From contig NZ_FOFJ01000037.1 in the NCBI RefSeq assembly GCF_900110885.1, positions 1-37,798 on the forward strand: 37,798 nt of DNA, in the 5' to 3' direction. How positions within the stretch are numbered: position 1 is the first letter of the stretch; every line of letters begins with the position of its first letter. The DNA is from Azotobacter beijerinckii. Lineage in GTDB: Bacteria > Pseudomonadota > Gammaproteobacteria > Pseudomonadales > Pseudomonadaceae. A model generated the notes under the pieces. That model was not told the DNA's origin. It did no database searches and was given only the letters and a program-made list of their open reading frames with translations. The translations under genes and the position numbers were made by a program. Of this stretch, positions 17,706-26,393 are shown one piece after another.

Positions 17706-18764
17706 ATGAGCCGTCCTCCGCTGACCGTGGGGATCATTCCCAACCCGGCCTCCGGCCGCGACCTGCGCCGGCTGACCGCTAACGCCGGGCTGTTCTCCAG
17801 CACCGACAAGGCCTCGGTGGTGCAGCGCCTGCTCGGCGCCTTCGGCGCCACCGGCGTCGAGCGCGTGCTGCTGCCAACCGACATGACCGGCATCGCCGCC
17901 GCGGTGCTCAAGGCCAGCCGCGGCCGCCACGCCCGGGACAACCGCTGGCCGGAGCTGGAAATCCTCGATATCCGCCTGCGCCAGACCGTCGAGGACACCC
18001 GCCTGGCGGCGCGCCTGATGGCCGAGCGCGGCGTCGCGCTGATCGCCGTGCTCGGCGGTGACGGCACGCACAAGGCGGTGGCCGCCGAGGTCGGCGACAT
18101 CCCCCTGCTGACTCTGTCCACCGGCACCAACAACGCCTTTCCCGAGCTGCGCGAGGCAACCGGCGCCGGGCTCGCCGGCGGGCTCTTCGCCGCCGGGCGG
18201 ATTCCGCCGGAGATCGCCCTGCGCCGCAACAAGCGCCTGCTGGTCCGCGAGGCGCGCCGCGGCCTCTGCGAATGGGCGCTGGTGGACGTGGCGGTGTCAC
18301 CGCTGCGCTTCGTCGGCGGCCGGGCGATCAGCCGCGCCGAGGATCTGGCCGAGGTCTTCGTGACCTTCGCCGAACCGCACGCCATCGGTCTGTCGGCGCT
18401 CTGCGGACTCTGGTGCCCGGTCTCCCGGCAAGCCCCCGAAGGCGCCTGGATGCGCCTGCATCCAGAGGCCCGCGACGCCCTGCTGGCGCCGCTCGCCCCC
18501 GGCCTGCTGCAGGGCTGCGGGGTGGTCGCCGCCGGCACCCTGGAGCCGGGCGTGCCCCACGCGCCCAGCCTGAGCGGCGGCACCCTGGCGCTGGACGGCG
18601 AGCGCGAGATCGCCTTCGCCGCCGGCGACCGACCGACCGTCACCCTCGATTCCCACGGCCCGCTGAGCATCGACGTGGAAGCCACACTTGCCTATGCGGC
18701 GCGCCACCGTCTGCTGTCCATCGGCCGCGAACACCCGCAACACCCCGTGAACCTTTCGTGTTGA
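17706..18764 (+). CDS. acoX: AcoX, ATP-NAD kinase-like protein of acetoin catabolism
   Basis: This 352-residue protein carries NPASGRD (13-19) and the kinase signature GGDGT (117-121), followed by STGTNNAF. That places it in the NAD-kinase/diacylglycerol-kinase superfamily branch known as AcoX. AcoX accompanies aco genes in Pseudomonas and Ralstonia and is not essential for acetoin use there; its reaction is uncertain. The gene starts at ATG 17706, 17 bp after the dehydrogenase stop, and ends 20 bp before acoA. Confidence 0.9.
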   Translation: MSRPPLTVGIIPNPASGRDLRRLTANAGLFSSTDKASVVQRLLGAFGATGVERVLLPTDMTGIAAAVLKASRGRHARDNRWPELEILDIRLRQTVEDTRLAARLMAERGVALIAVLGGDGTHKAVAAEVGDIPLLTLSTGTNNAFPELREATGAGLAGGLFAAGRIPPEIALRRNKRLLVREARRGLCEWALVDVAVSPLRFVGGRAISRAEDLAEVFVTFAEPHAIGLSALCGLWCPVSRQAPEGAWMRLHPEARDALLAPLAPGLLQGCGVVAAGTLEPGVPHAPSLSGGTLALDGEREIAFAAGDRPTVTLDSHGPLSIDVEATLAYAARHRLLSIGREHPQHPVNLSC

Positions 18765-18784
18765 AACAACCCAGGAGAACAACA

Positions 18785-19762
18785 ATGACCACCCACCTGT
18801 CAGCCGAGCAGCTGCTGCATGCCTACCGGGTGATGCGCACCATCCGCGTCTTCGAGGAGCGCCTGCACATCGAATTCGCCACCGGCGAGATTCCCGGCTT
18901 CGTCCACCTCTACGCCGGCGAGGAAGCCTCCGCCGCCGGAGTCATGGCCCACCTGCGCGACGACGACTGCATCTCCTCCAACCACCGCGGCCACGGCCAC
19001 TGCATCGCCAAGGGCGTGGACGTGCACGGGATGATGGCCGAGATCTACGGCAAGAAGACCGGCGTCTGCCAGGGCAAGGGCGGCTCCATGCACATCGCCG
19101 ACCTGTCCAAGGGCATGCTCGGCGCCAACGGCATCGTCGGCGCCGGTGCGCCGCTGGTGGCCGGCGCAGCGCTGGCCGCCAAGCTCAAGGGCACCGACGC
19201 GGTGGCCGTGGCCTTCTTCGGCGACGGCGCCTCCAACGAAGGCGCGGTGTTCGAGGCGATGAACCTCGCCGCGATCATGAACCTGCCGTGCATCTTCGTC
19301 GCCGAGAACAATGGCTACGCCGAGGCCACCGCCTCCAACTGGTCGGTGTCCTGCGACCACATCGCCGACCGCGCCGCCGGCTTCGGCATGCCCGGGGTGA
19401 CGGTGGACGGCTTCGACTTCTTCGCCGTCCACGAGGCCGCCGGCGCCGCCGTGGCCCGCGCCCGCGCCGGCGAAGGCCCGTCGCTGATCGAGGTGAAGCT
19501 GACCCGCTACTACGGCCACTTCGAGGGCGACGCCCAGACCTACCGCGACATGGACGAGCTCAAGGAGATGCGCGAGGTGCGCGACTGCCTGAAGCAGTTC
19601 CGCGACCACACCGTCGCCGCCGGCCTGCTCGACATCTCGCAACTCGACGACATCGACGGCGAGGTGGAGCGGCAGATCGAGGACAGCGTGATCAAGGCCA
19701 AGAGCGATCCCAAGCCGCCGGCGGCCGATCTGCTCGCCGACGTCTACGTGTCCTACCCCTGA
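18785..19762 (+). CDS. acoA: AcoA, acetoin dehydrogenase E1 alpha subunit
   Basis: This 325-residue thiamine-diphosphate-dependent subunit forms the E1 heterotetramer with AcoB, which cleaves acetoin to acetaldehyde and an acetyl unit passed to lipoate. The ThDP motif begins GDGASNEG (146-153) and ends ENN at 174-176. HRGHGH near 67-72 and the GGSMH segment near 99-103 are conserved in the 2-oxo acid dehydrogenase E1 alpha family. It has AGGAG about 9 nt upstream and is followed by acoB after 24 bp. Confidence 0.96.
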   Translation: MTTHLSAEQLLHAYRVMRTIRVFEERLHIEFATGEIPGFVHLYAGEEASAAGVMAHLRDDDCISSNHRGHGHCIAKGVDVHGMMAEIYGKKTGVCQGKGGSMHIADLSKGMLGANGIVGAGAPLVAGAALAAKLKGTDAVAVAFFGDGASNEGAVFEAMNLAAIMNLPCIFVAENNGYAEATASNWSVSCDHIADRAAGFGMPGVTVDGFDFFAVHEAAGAAVARARAGEGPSLIEVKLTRYYGHFEGDAQTYRDMDELKEMREVRDCLKQFRDHTVAAGLLDISQLDDIDGEVERQIEDSVIKAKSDPKPPAADLLADVYVSYP

Positions 19763-19786
19763 GCCCCCATTCCTAGGAGAACCATC

Positions 19787-20806
19787 ATGGCAAGAAAAAT
19801 CAGCTACCAGCAGGCCATCAACGAAGCCATGGCCCAGGAAATGCGCCGCGACGAGACCGTCTTCCTAATCGGCCAGGACATCGCCGGCGGCGCCGGCGCA
19901 CCGGGCGAGCAGGACGCCTGGGGCGGCGTGCTCGGCGTCACCAAGGGGCTCTACCACCAGTTCCCCGGCCGGGTGCTCGACGCCCCGCTGTCGGAGATCG
20001 GCTACGTCGGCGCGGCGGTCGGCGCCGCCACCCGCGGCATGCGCCCGGTGTGCGAACTGATGTTCGTCGACTTCGCCGGCTGCTGCCTGGACCAGATCCT
20101 CAACCAGGCGGCGAAATTCCGCTACATGTTCGGCGGCAAGGCGGTCACCCCCTTCGTGCTGCGCGCCATGTACGGCGCCGGCCTGCGCGCCGCCGCCCAG
20201 CACTCGCAGATGCTCACCTCGCTGTGGACCCACATCCCCGGCCTCAAGGTGGTCTGCCCCTCCTCGCCCTACGACGCCAAGGGCCTGCTGATCCAGGCGA
20301 TCCGCGACAACGACCCGGTGATCTTCCTCGAGCACAAGATGCTCTACGGCATGCAGGGCGAGGTGCCGGAAGAGCTGTACACCGTGCCCTTCGGCGAGGC
20401 CAACTTCCTGCGCGAGGGCGACGACGTGACCCTGGTCACCTACGGCCGCATGGTCCACCTGGCGATGGACGCCGCCGCCAGCCTGGCCCGCCAGGGCATC
20501 GGCTGCGAGGTGCTCGACCTGCGCACCACCAGCCCGCTGGACGAGGACAGCATCCTCGAAAGCGTCGAGAAGACCGGCCGCCTGGTAGTGATCGACGAAG
20601 CCAACCCGCGCTGCTCGATGGCCACCGACATCTCCGCGCTGGTCGCGCAGAAGGCCTTCGCCGCCCTCAAGGCACCGATCGAGATGGTCACCGCGCCGCA
20701 CACCCCGGTGCCCTTCACCGACTCCCTGGAAGACCTGTACATCCCCAACGCGGCGAAGATCGAAGCCGCGGTCCTGAAGATCGTCGACAAGAGGAAGGTT
20801 GCATGA
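19787..20806 (+). CDS. acoB: AcoB, acetoin dehydrogenase E1 beta subunit
   Basis: This 339-residue E1 beta subunit carries the transketolase pyrimidine-binding domain, with the conserved Glu in PLSEIGYVGAAVGAA, which activates the ThDP bound with AcoA. The C-terminal transketolase domain contains EVLDLRTTSPLDED and VIDEANPRCSMATD. It starts at ATG 19787 behind AGGAG. Its stop TGA overlaps the acoC start as ATGA, so the two are translationally coupled. Confidence 0.96.
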   Translation: MARKISYQQAINEAMAQEMRRDETVFLIGQDIAGGAGAPGEQDAWGGVLGVTKGLYHQFPGRVLDAPLSEIGYVGAAVGAATRGMRPVCELMFVDFAGCCLDQILNQAAKFRYMFGGKAVTPFVLRAMYGAGLRAAAQHSQMLTSLWTHIPGLKVVCPSSPYDAKGLLIQAIRDNDPVIFLEHKMLYGMQGEVPEELYTVPFGEANFLREGDDVTLVTYGRMVHLAMDAAASLARQGIGCEVLDLRTTSPLDEDSILESVEKTGRLVVIDEANPRCSMATDISALVAQKAFAALKAPIEMVTAPHTPVPFTDSLEDLYIPNAAKIEAAVLKIVDKRKVA

Positions 20807-21915
20807 GCCAGATCCATACCCTGACCATGCCGAAGTGGGGTCTGTCGATGACCGAGGGCAAGGTCAACGCCTGGCTCAAGGAAGAAGGCGCCAGCATCGC
20901 CAAGGGCGACGACGTGCTCGACGTGGAAACCGACAAGATCTCCAGCAGCGTCGAGGCGCCCTTCTCCGGCGTGCTGCGGCGCATCGTCGCCCAGGAGGAC
21001 GAAACCCTGCCGGTCGGCGCCCTGCTCGCCGTGGTGGTGGAAGGCGAGGCCTCCGACGAGGAGATCGACGCCGTGGTGCAGCGCTTCCAGGCCGAGTTCG
21101 TGCCCGGCGGCGAAGACGAGGAAGCCGGCGGCCCGGCGCCGCAGAAGGTCGAGCTGGACGGCCGCACCATCCGTTTCTTCGACCGCGGCGAGGGCGGCGC
21201 CCCGCTGCTGCTGATCCACGGCTTCGGCGGCGACCTGAACAACTGGCTGTTCAACCACGAGGCGCTGGCCGCCGACCGCCGGGTGATCGCCCTCGACCTG
21301 CCGGGCCACGGCGAGTCGGGCAAGACGCTGAAGAGCGGCGACCTCGACGAACTGAGCCGGGCCGCGCTGGCCCTGCTCGACCACCTGGACATCCAGCGCG
21401 CGCACCTCGCCGGCCACTCGATGGGCGGCGCGGTGTCGCTGAACCTGGCGCGCCTGGCGCCCGAGCGGGTGCTCTCGCTGACCCTGATCTGCAGCGCCGG
21501 CCTGGGCGCGGAGATCAACGGCGACTACCTCAACGGCTTCGTCGAGGCGAGCAACCGCAACGCCCTCAAGCCGCAACTGGTGCAGCTGTTCTCCGACCCC
21601 GCGCTGGTCACCCGGCAGATGCTCGAGGACATGCTCAAGTACAAGCGCCTGGAGGGCGTCGAGACGGCGCTGCGCCAGCTGGTCGAGCGGCTGTCCGAAG
21701 GCGGCCGCCAGCAGATCGACCTGCGCGGCGTGCTGGAGCAAGGCCGCCATCCGGCGCTGGTGATCTGGGGCAGCGACGACGCCATCATCCCCGCCAGCCA
21801 TGCCCAAGGCCTGCCGGCGCAGGTGGAAATCCTGTCCGGTCAGGCGCACATGGTGCAGATGGAAGCGGCCGACGAGGTCAACAGGCTGATCCAGGCCTTC
21901 CTCGCCAAACACTGA
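20803..21915 (+). CDS. acoC: AcoC, lipoyl-domain/alpha-beta hydrolase fusion (acetoin dehydrogenase E2)
   Basis: This 370-residue protein has two parts. Residues 1-80 are a lipoyl (biotinyl-lipoyl) domain with the modified lysine at 45 in ETDKISS. Residues about 118-370 are an alpha/beta hydrolase with HGFGG (139-143), nucleophile Ser206 in GHSMGG, an acid in GSDDAIIP near 325 and His349. This is the AcoC form known from Pseudomonas, where a hydrolase-like fold replaces the catalytic acyltransferase domain of ordinary E2 proteins. It accepts the acetyl group from AcoAB. No E3 lipoamide dehydrogenase follows, so E3 must be supplied from elsewhere. Confidence 0.94.
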   Translation: MSQIHTLTMPKWGLSMTEGKVNAWLKEEGASIAKGDDVLDVETDKISSSVEAPFSGVLRRIVAQEDETLPVGALLAVVVEGEASDEEIDAVVQRFQAEFVPGGEDEEAGGPAPQKVELDGRTIRFFDRGEGGAPLLLIHGFGGDLNNWLFNHEALAADRRVIALDLPGHGESGKTLKSGDLDELSRAALALLDHLDIQRAHLAGHSMGGAVSLNLARLAPERVLSLTLICSAGLGAEINGDYLNGFVEASNRNALKPQLVQLFSDPALVTRQMLEDMLKYKRLEGVETALRQLVERLSEGGRQQIDLRGVLEQGRHPALVIWGSDDAIIPASHAQGLPAQVEILSGQAHMVQMEAADEVNRLIQAFLAKH

Positions 21916-21977
21916 AACCGGCGGCGGCCGGCCCGCGCCGGTCGCCGCAGCCCCGCAAGTCCCGAAGGAGAACAACA

Positions 21978-23060
21978 ATGACAACATCCCTTGGTGCAAC
22001 CATGCGCGCCGCCGTCTGGCATGGCCGTCAGGACATCCGCGTCGAAGACGTGCCGCTGCCCGCCGACCCGCCGCCCGGCTGGGTGCAGATCCGCGTCGAC
22101 TGGTGCGGCATCTGCGGCTCGGACCTGCACGAATACGTCGCCGGCCCGGTATTCATCCCGGTCGAGAAGCCCCACCCGCTCACCGGCATCCAGGGCCAGT
22201 GCATCCTCGGCCACGAATTCAGCGGCGCGATCGTCAAGCTCGGCGCCGGCGTGAGCGGCTTCGCCCCCGGCGAGCGGATCGCCGCCGACGCCTGCCAGCA
22301 CTGCGGCACCTGCTACTACTGCCGCAGCGGCCTGTACAACCTCTGCGAAAAGCTGGCCTTCACCGGGCTGATGAACAACGGCGCCTTCGCCGAACTGGTG
22401 AACGTGCCCGCCGAACTGCTCTACAAGCTGCCGGCCGACTTTCCCGCCGAGGCCGGCGCGCTGATCGAACCGCTGGCGGTGGGCATGCACGCGGTGAAGA
22501 AGGCCGGCAGCCTGCTCGGCCAGAACGTGGTGGTGGTCGGCGCCGGCACCATCGGCCTGTGCACCATCATGTGCGCCAGGGCGGCCGGCGCGGCCCAGGT
22601 GATCGCCCTGGAAATGTCCTCGGCGCGCAAGGCCAAGGCGCTGGAAGTGGGCGCGAGCCTGGTGCTCGATCCCAAGGAATGCGACGCGCTGGCGGAAATC
22701 CGCGCCCGCACCAACGGCCTCGGCGCCGACGTCAGCTTCGAGTGCATCGGCAACAAGCACACCGCCAAGCTCGCCATCGACGTCATCCGCAACGCCGGCA
22801 AGAGCGTGCTGGTCGGCATCTTCGAGGAACCCAGCTCGTTCAACTTCTTCGAACTGGTCTCCACCGAGAAGCAGGTCATCGGCGCCCTCGCCTACAACGG
22901 CGAATTCGCCGACGTGATCGCCTTCATCGCCGACGGCCGCCTGGACGTCAAACCGCTGATCACCGGTCGCATCGGCCTGGAGGAAATCGTCGGCCGCGGC
23001 TTCGAGGAACTGGTCAACAACAAGGAACACAACGTCAAGATCATCGTTTCGCCGCATTGA
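21978..23060 (+). CDS. Zinc-dependent 2,3-butanediol dehydrogenase
   Basis: This 360-residue medium-chain dehydrogenase is probably a 2,3-butanediol dehydrogenase feeding acetoin to AcoABC. Catalytic zinc ligands are Cys43 (DWCGICGSDLHEY) and His79-Glu80 (GHEFSG). Structural-zinc cysteines cluster in CQHCGTCYYCRSG and LYNLC (106-123). The Rossmann motif VVVVGAGTIGL is near 177. The start is ATG 21978 behind AAGGAG; an ATG eight codons in (MRAAVW) is the usual family start and remains possible. It is the last gene of the operon, 62 bp after acoC. Confidence 0.93.
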   Translation: MTTSLGATMRAAVWHGRQDIRVEDVPLPADPPPGWVQIRVDWCGICGSDLHEYVAGPVFIPVEKPHPLTGIQGQCILGHEFSGAIVKLGAGVSGFAPGERIAADACQHCGTCYYCRSGLYNLCEKLAFTGLMNNGAFAELVNVPAELLYKLPADFPAEAGALIEPLAVGMHAVKKAGSLLGQNVVVVGAGTIGLCTIMCARAAGAAQVIALEMSSARKAKALEVGASLVLDPKECDALAEIRARTNGLGADVSFECIGNKHTAKLAIDVIRNAGKSVLVGIFEEPSSFNFFELVSTEKQVIGALAYNGEFADVIAFIADGRLDVKPLITGRIGLEEIVGRGFEELVNNKEHNVKIIVSPH

Positions 23061-23072
23061 TGGTGGGGACGG

Positions 23073-23098
23073 CGCGGAGCGGCGGGGGCCGCTTCGCG
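23073..23098 (+). terminator. Hairpin after the butanediol dehydrogenase gene
   Basis: CGCGGAGCGGC, GGGG, GCCGCTTCGCG forms a GC-rich stem 12 bp after the stop. It has no T-run, so it is only a likely end of the aco operon. It abuts the left copy of the 25-nt inverted repeat. Confidence 0.45.
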
Positions 23099-23123
23099 TG
23101 GGATGAAAATAAAGTTTCATTCT
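23099..23123 (+). repeat. Left copy of 25-nt inverted repeat bounding the SIR2-HerA insert
   Basis: The sequence begins TGGGATGAAAATAAAG and ends TTTCATTCT. Its reverse complement recurs at 26361-26385 with one mismatch. Within this copy ATGAAA and TTTCAT also pair around ATAAAG. The two copies enclose the AT-richer defence genes. Confidence 0.8.
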
Positions 23124-23245
23124 CTGGGGAGCGCCGAAAGGGCCGGTTTTCTGTTGTTTGTACCGTTTGTGCCGGCAGGCTCCGGCCCATAGCTAATGTT
23201 AGATATTCGAGTGTTTAGGCTTCGCCAACCGATCTCTAGTTAAGC

Positions 23246-23274
23246 AATCTCAAGGGCATTGCGCCCTTGAGATT
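23246..23274. terminator. Perfect 12-bp hairpin at the 3' end of herA
   Basis: AATCTCAAGGGC, loop ATTGC, GCCCTTGAGATT is a perfect 12-bp stem 16 bp past the herA stop. A strong U-run is missing on either strand, but position and symmetry suit a bidirectional terminator between the defence genes and the aco operon. Confidence 0.65.
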
Positions 23275-23289
23275 TATTGTGCTGTGCAG

Positions 23290-25023
23290 CTACTGAATAT
23301 TTTGCTTGCGCCAATTATCTACAGCAATTGACAGACGCTTATTCTTGACTGGCTTTTGCCATTCATCCCAGAAATTGACTGTCCCGCTATTCGGTTTGCT
23401 CTGGGGTTCATCGATTCTGATTCTGCTTGGCAGCAAGCTTGCGTCGCCAACGACCAATGCTTCGCCTGTATCGAGAGTTGGAAGGATGTCGCTGAACCCT
23501 CCAAGACTATCCGGCAACAGCCTCTTGATAACCCCCTGATCCTCAGCGTTCGTCAGCCGCATGGATACGAAGTTGCTGCATTGACTGAGCATTGTCTTAT
23601 TAACTTCGGACGGACGCTGACTTATTACTATGAGGCTTACGCCGTACTTGCGGCCCTCCTTGGCAATTCGTTCAAAAATATCCAATGAAATATCATCGAC
23701 AGCGTCCGCCATGTTTCGTTGTGGCATGTAGAGGTGCGCCTCGTCACATAGGAGAGCAATAGGATGACGCATTTCGGATGGCGTCCATTGTTGGACGGAA
23801 AAAGTAACCCGTGCGACAAGTGAGACGATAAGCGGCAAGACATCTGAGGGAACCTCGGAGAAATCGATGATTTTGATCCCTGCCTTGCCATTCTCACCAA
23901 AGCTGCCAAGCACGGAATTGGTAAACCGTTCAAGCCAAGCGAAATCAAGAATGTCTCCACCGCCATTGAACATAAAACCAAGACGTCTATCAGAAATTTT
24001 ATTCTCAAGCCGGGAAATCATGCGAGCTAGCTTCGCGAAGAAATCTCCCTGCCTCTCGGTTCCAGCCTTCGCTCCAGGAACCATTTCGACGTTGATGTCA
24101 TTCAGTCTGCCCATGAGGAAGTCGAGATCGAACGGAACAGGGCTGTCGACAGTAAAGTGCCTCAATACGTCGTGCTGACCACTATCCTCCAGATACTTGC
24201 GCTTCGCTTGATTGATCTCGCGCGCCATAATCATGGCTTGGTTGGGGGCATTCTGGTCACTTCGGTCAACAAACATTGACACGAGAGCTTCATACGAAAG
24301 CAGCCAGTAAGGCAGATAAAGCACGCCATCGTCGATGGTGCGCCTGACCTCAACGTCTGCTGGCCCCGCCACTTTGAAGTGTTGAATGCCTTTACCCACT
24401 AATGGCGAATACTCGCCATGAAGATCAAAAACAATTGCATTCGCGGTAGAGAGTCCCGACATCTGCTCAATGATTTTTGCTGTTGTCCAAGACTTTCCTG
24501 AGCCAGTACTACCACCGATGAATGCGTGACGCTGGAAAAACTTATTGCCATTTAGATAGGCAACTGCGTGTTCGTCCAGTGTGTATTTTCCAAGCGTCAA
24601 GGCATTTCCATCGGCTGCTACGTTGGAAAGAGTACGCATAAAATTCGTCAGGTTATCGCTCTCTAGTGAGAAACAGTTGGCATCGATCTCCGGTACGCTT
24701 TCCAATGTGCGACGGAAGACGTTCTCTCTTTCGCCATCACGATCTAGCAAGGTGCCAATCAGGGCGATACGGCATAGATTTAGCTCTGAGTTTTGGTCGG
24801 TAATGCCGTCGCTGGTGATGTCCTCGACGCTGCGCTTCCGGGTCACCTGAGTGATGAGACCAATGAGGTGCTGTCCAGGTCTGCTACTTTGTAGTACGGC
24901 CAGATGATTGACCTGCAACCTTTTCAGTCGGTCGACATTTTCCACGTCAACGACAACATTTGCTGTATCAATGGAAGCGGCTTTCCCAAGCGAGTCTTCG
25001 TCCTTAAAGCTAAAAATCGACAT
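23290..25023 (-). CDS. HerA-type hexameric ATPase/translocase of a SIR2-HerA defence pair
   Basis: This 577-residue ATPase has an N-terminal HAS-barrel-like region (about 20-90), Walker A GGSTGSGKS (about 170-178), HGEYSPLVG after it, Walker B ALLCDEAHLYMP (about 423-434) and an ISQRPSEV motif near 475. These are the HerA/FtsK-family signatures of a hexameric DNA translocase. In the known SIR2-HerA systems the HerA hexamer assembles with SIR2 subunits and the complex depletes NAD+ and/or degrades DNA on phage infection. It starts at ATG 25021-25023 with AGGA upstream, 9 bp after the SIR2 stop. Base composition is clearly lower in GC than the aco genes on its left, indicating transfer. Confidence 0.9.
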   Translation of the reverse strand: MSIFSFKDEDSLGKAASIDTANVVVDVENVDRLKRLQVNHLAVLQSSRPGQHLIGLITQVTRKRSVEDITSDGITDQNSELNLCRIALIGTLLDRDGERENVFRRTLESVPEIDANCFSLESDNLTNFMRTLSNVAADGNALTLGKYTLDEHAVAYLNGNKFFQRHAFIGGSTGSGKSWTTAKIIEQMSGLSTANAIVFDLHGEYSPLVGKGIQHFKVAGPADVEVRRTIDDGVLYLPYWLLSYEALVSMFVDRSDQNAPNQAMIMAREINQAKRKYLEDSGQHDVLRHFTVDSPVPFDLDFLMGRLNDINVEMVPGAKAGTERQGDFFAKLARMISRLENKISDRRLGFMFNGGGDILDFAWLERFTNSVLGSFGENGKAGIKIIDFSEVPSDVLPLIVSLVARVTFSVQQWTPSEMRHPIALLCDEAHLYMPQRNMADAVDDISLDIFERIAKEGRKYGVSLIVISQRPSEVNKTMLSQCSNFVSMRLTNAEDQGVIKRLLPDSLGGFSDILPTLDTGEALVVGDASLLPSRIRIDEPQSKPNSGTVNFWDEWQKPVKNKRLSIAVDNWRKQNIQ

Positions 25024-25032
25024 CTCTTCTTC

Positions 25033-26052
25033 CTACATAATGAGTGACAGATAACCCGCAAGACTCCAAATATTTTTCTCAACTATTAATGGAGCCTTAC
25101 CCAGCGAGGAGTACACTATCGATTGTTCGTCTGTTCCTCCTCGCTCTATTGCTAGGTAATTCTGCGCTCCACCTTCAAAAATTACTCTCTTGGCAGCATC
25201 TGAAAGCGCATAAGTAATAATAGTTATAGGCGTCTTCTGGCGAAGACATTTCGCCATGAGTTTTGGCTGAATATGCTCATCATTGAATCCGTAGCCTACG
25301 CATAGGTACGAATTAGCACTGGTAATAGCCTGATCGGCACTATTAATAATGGATCGGTATGGCTCTAAATGCGTCCTTTGGTATTTTTGGGTTCCAGGAG
25401 TTACGATTTGCGGCTCGTAGCCTTTGGGTATTCCGTCAATATTTGAGAGAGCGACGATATCCCCTAGAGGAGACTTGAACCAGTCCAGAGAGCCATGGAC
25501 CTTCCAGATGTTCACCCTGCGAGGAGACGTGATTTCATTTGGGGCGGATAGCTGACGAAAGAACCCGTATGTGAAGCCTGTATAATGGTGGAGCCTTTTT
25601 TGTTCGCAGGCATACTCTGCAAGCCTATCATAGTTAGTTGTAACGATATTTATTATTCTAATACTAGTTTGTAACATATGATCAAGCAGACGCCCCAACG
25701 AAAACATCTCTTTGGTTTGAAGGCTTTCGCGAAAAACCTGGCCATCTTCGGAGTTAATTAGCGTCTAGGTGGCTTGGATAATTCTAGCGGTCAGCGCTTC
25801 GGAAACAGCTACCTGATGGAGCGCAGCCTCTAGGTCAATGCCCCCCTTTAAAACTTGGCAAAAACCCTCCCAAGCCTCAAGTTCGGCAGCAGATAAGGCA
25901 GAAACATCGGTATGTGCGACTAGATGCTTCGCAAGTGCGCCCATTCCAGACAAACCATATGCAGCCGATGCACCACTGCCGAGGATGATGAGGGGAGCGT
26001 TACTGTAATAGTCCTGCGCTTGCTTATGAAAATCCATATTCGAAGATTCCAA
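25033..26052 (-). pseudogene. SIR2-family NADase gene with in-frame TAG at codon 96
   Basis: A 339-residue SIR2-like protein is encoded in one frame, interrupted only by TAG at 25767-25765. Before the stop is the NAD-binding GSGASAAYGLSG (about 25-36). After it, in the same frame, come TTNYD (about 138-142) and KVHGS with the candidate catalytic His186. The sequence around the stop (RIIQAT, stop, TLINSEDG) reads naturally through, so this looks like a single nonsense change (for example from TGG, CAG or GAG) rather than a frameshift. The start is TTG 26052 after AAGGAT, or ATG 26037. The partner herA follows after 9 bp. Unless TAG is suppressed or this is a sequencing error, only a 95-residue fragment is made. 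Downstream ATGs at 25707 and 25677 might restart translation. Confidence 0.85.
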
Positions 26053-26360
26053 ATTATCCTTACAAACAGGGGAAACCGCACACCAACAACAACATTACGA
26101 CCGCAATGCTTTATTTCATTTTCATTTGCAGACCCAGCATTGACTGCTGGTATTTTAAGATTGGTTTTTAATATGTTGCTCCCGCTATGAATGCCACTTC
26201 TGGTTGCTGTACTACTTCGCTCTGCCTTCGCGCTCAGTTTCCGAACCTAGTCGGTAGCTGTCTCACGCGAGACCCTCCCTTCTGGCCGGTTTTTGCCTAT
26301 CGCGATGAGTCGGTTGGGGACGCGAAACCTTATCAGGTTGCACGATCTCTCGGTCAACTC
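26053..26360. other. Upstream region of the SIR2-HerA genes, no gene seen
   Basis: This is about 300 bp of moderately AT-rich sequence between the SIR2 start and the right inverted repeat. It should hold the promoter of the SIR2-herA pair. TTGCAG/TATTTT-like elements exist, but I cannot single out one promoter. The plus-strand open frame from 26187 is not recognisable as a protein. Confidence 0.45.
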
Positions 26361-26385
26361 AGAATGAAACTTTATTTTTATCCCA
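26361..26385 (-). repeat. Right copy of 25-nt inverted repeat
   Basis: It begins AGAATGAAACTTTATTT and is the reverse complement of 23099-23123 with one mismatch. It lies 8 bp from the end of a LysR relic and marks the right border of the AT-richer segment. Confidence 0.8.
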
Positions 26386-26393
26386 TACCGACC

